Shown: in pieces, positions 5,841 to 6,115 of the stretch
Position numbering within the stretch: the stretch's first letter is position 1
Layout: every line of letters begins with the position of its first letter
Notes under the pieces: model-generated
Databases searched by the model: none
What the model saw: only the letters and a program-made list of their open reading frames with translations
What the model was told of the DNA's origin: nothing
Origin: Verrucomicrobiales bacterium
GTDB lineage: Bacteria; Verrucomicrobiota; Verrucomicrobiia; Verrucomicrobiales; DEV007
DNA length: 6,115 bases
Direction of reading: 5' to 3'
Assembly: GCA_002696885.1 (NCBI GenBank)
Contig: NZSO01000030.1
Coordinates: forward strand, 15,478 to 21,592
Position numbers and translations under genes: made by a program

Positions 5841-6115
5841 TCCCAAGAAGGTCAGGAAATCCGCCAAAAAGGTTATTCAAACCATCTAACAAATCCTGAG
5901 TCGCATCATCATCTAGATTTAGATCATCTAAATTTATTTCATTGGAACCCTCAGAGGAATCGCCTTCGTCAGAATTCAATCCATTTAACAAACCACCTAA
6001 ATCAATTCCACCTAAATCAATTCCACCTAAATCAATTCCACCTAAATCAATTCCACCTAAGTCAATTCCGTTTCCATCATTCTCTCCATCATTCTCTCCA
6101 TCATTCTCTCCATCA
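5833..6115 (-). CDS. Acidic tandem-repeat protein, C-terminal 93 residues (5' end off the window)
   Basis: The minus frame is open from the right edge to the TAA at 5833-5835, with no in-frame stop and no start inside the window. The visible order is about three and a half copies of DGEN (residues 1-14), five exact copies of GIDLG (16-40), a Ser/Glu/Asp-rich linker, an acidic stretch INLDDLNLDDD (60-70) and a Leu/Gly/Phe tail ending FPDLLGRQ. By my count 25 of 93 residues are Asp or Glu and only one is basic; there is no Cys. Coding is supported because both DNA repeat units are multiples of three (12 and 15 bp) and keep the frame, and the frame continues through non-repetitive sequence to the stop. 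The IDLGG phase loosely recalls pentapeptide repeats, and DGEN recalls acidic calcium-binding linkers; neither is a secure family call. Function unknown. Same strand as the lyase gene, 128 nt upstream of it. Confidence 0.75.
   Translation of the reverse strand, partial: DGENDGENDGENDGNGIDLGGIDLGGIDLGGIDLGGIDLGGLLNGLNSDEGDSSEGSNEINLDDLNLDDDATQDLLDGLNNLFGGFPDLLGRQ
5993..6067. repeat. Tandem repeat, 15-bp unit, five copies
   Basis: The plus-strand unit CCACCTAAATCAATT occurs five times head to tail. Four copies are identical; the copy at 6053-6067 has one substitution (AAG for AAA). On the minus strand each unit encodes one GIDLG pentapeptide, and the substitution changes GAT to GAC, which is silent. 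The near-perfect DNA identity points to recent expansion by slippage or unequal exchange. Confidence 0.95.
6074..6115. repeat. Tandem repeat, 12-bp unit, at least 3.5 copies, running off the right edge
   Basis: The plus-strand unit CCATCATTCTCT is repeated exactly at 6074-6085, 6086-6097 and 6098-6109, then half a unit to the end of the window. On the minus strand it encodes DGEN repeats in the acidic repeat protein. The copies are identical at DNA level, so the array is probably young and possibly variable in length. The full length is not visible. Confidence 0.93.

Noticed and set aside
5993..6115. CRISPR-like array at the right edge
   Set aside because: The units are 12 and 15 bp, directly abutting, with no unique spacers, and they sit inside an open reading frame. 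They are coding tandem repeats.
1..6115. tRNA, rRNA, insertion sequence or attachment site
   Set aside because: No cloverleaf-like segment, transposase motif or terminal inverted repeats were seen; nearly all bases are accounted for by protein-coding genes.

Overview
This AT-rich window looks like part of a polysaccharide-degrading (probably marine, sulfated-glycan) locus from a Planctomycetota, Verrucomicrobiota or Lentisphaerota-type bacterium. The assignment is an inference. It rests on a DUF1501 protein of the kind expanded in those phyla, an S1 formylglycine-type sulfatase with a secretion signal, and a large secreted protein built like a heparinase II/III-type polysaccharide lyase. None of the starts that can be examined has a convincing Shine-Dalgarno sequence. 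A Bacteroidota origin cannot be excluded from sequence alone.

Layout. Positions 1-957 (+) hold the C-terminal part of a DUF1501 protein whose start lies off the left edge; the frame is open from base 1, so the ATG at 91 is internal. It converges, with an 18-nt gap, on a compact minus-strand cluster. Read in the direction of transcription (right to left) the cluster is: a lyase-like protein (5704-3611), a sulfatase (3592-2195), a short-chain dehydrogenase/reductase (2160-1435) and a small secreted DUF2141 protein (1410 or 1431-976). Gaps inside the cluster are about 18, 34 and 3-24 nt, so one transcript is likely. Upstream of the cluster is a 128-nt non-coding stretch with a perfect 17-bp palindrome. 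Beyond it, a further minus-strand gene enters from the right edge (6115-5833). Only its last 93 codons are visible; they encode a very acidic protein made partly of DGEN and GIDLG tandem repeats.

How the genes may work together (inference). The secreted lyase-like enzyme would cut an acidic, probably sulfated polysaccharide. The secreted sulfatase would remove sulfate esters from the polymer or its products, and the cytosolic SDR could reduce or oxidise a released sugar or sugar acid. DUF2141 is a small exported domain of unknown role. The substrate cannot be read from the sequence. The least explained items are the lyase-like protein, which I could place by fold and motif but not by family, and the repeat protein cut off at the right edge.
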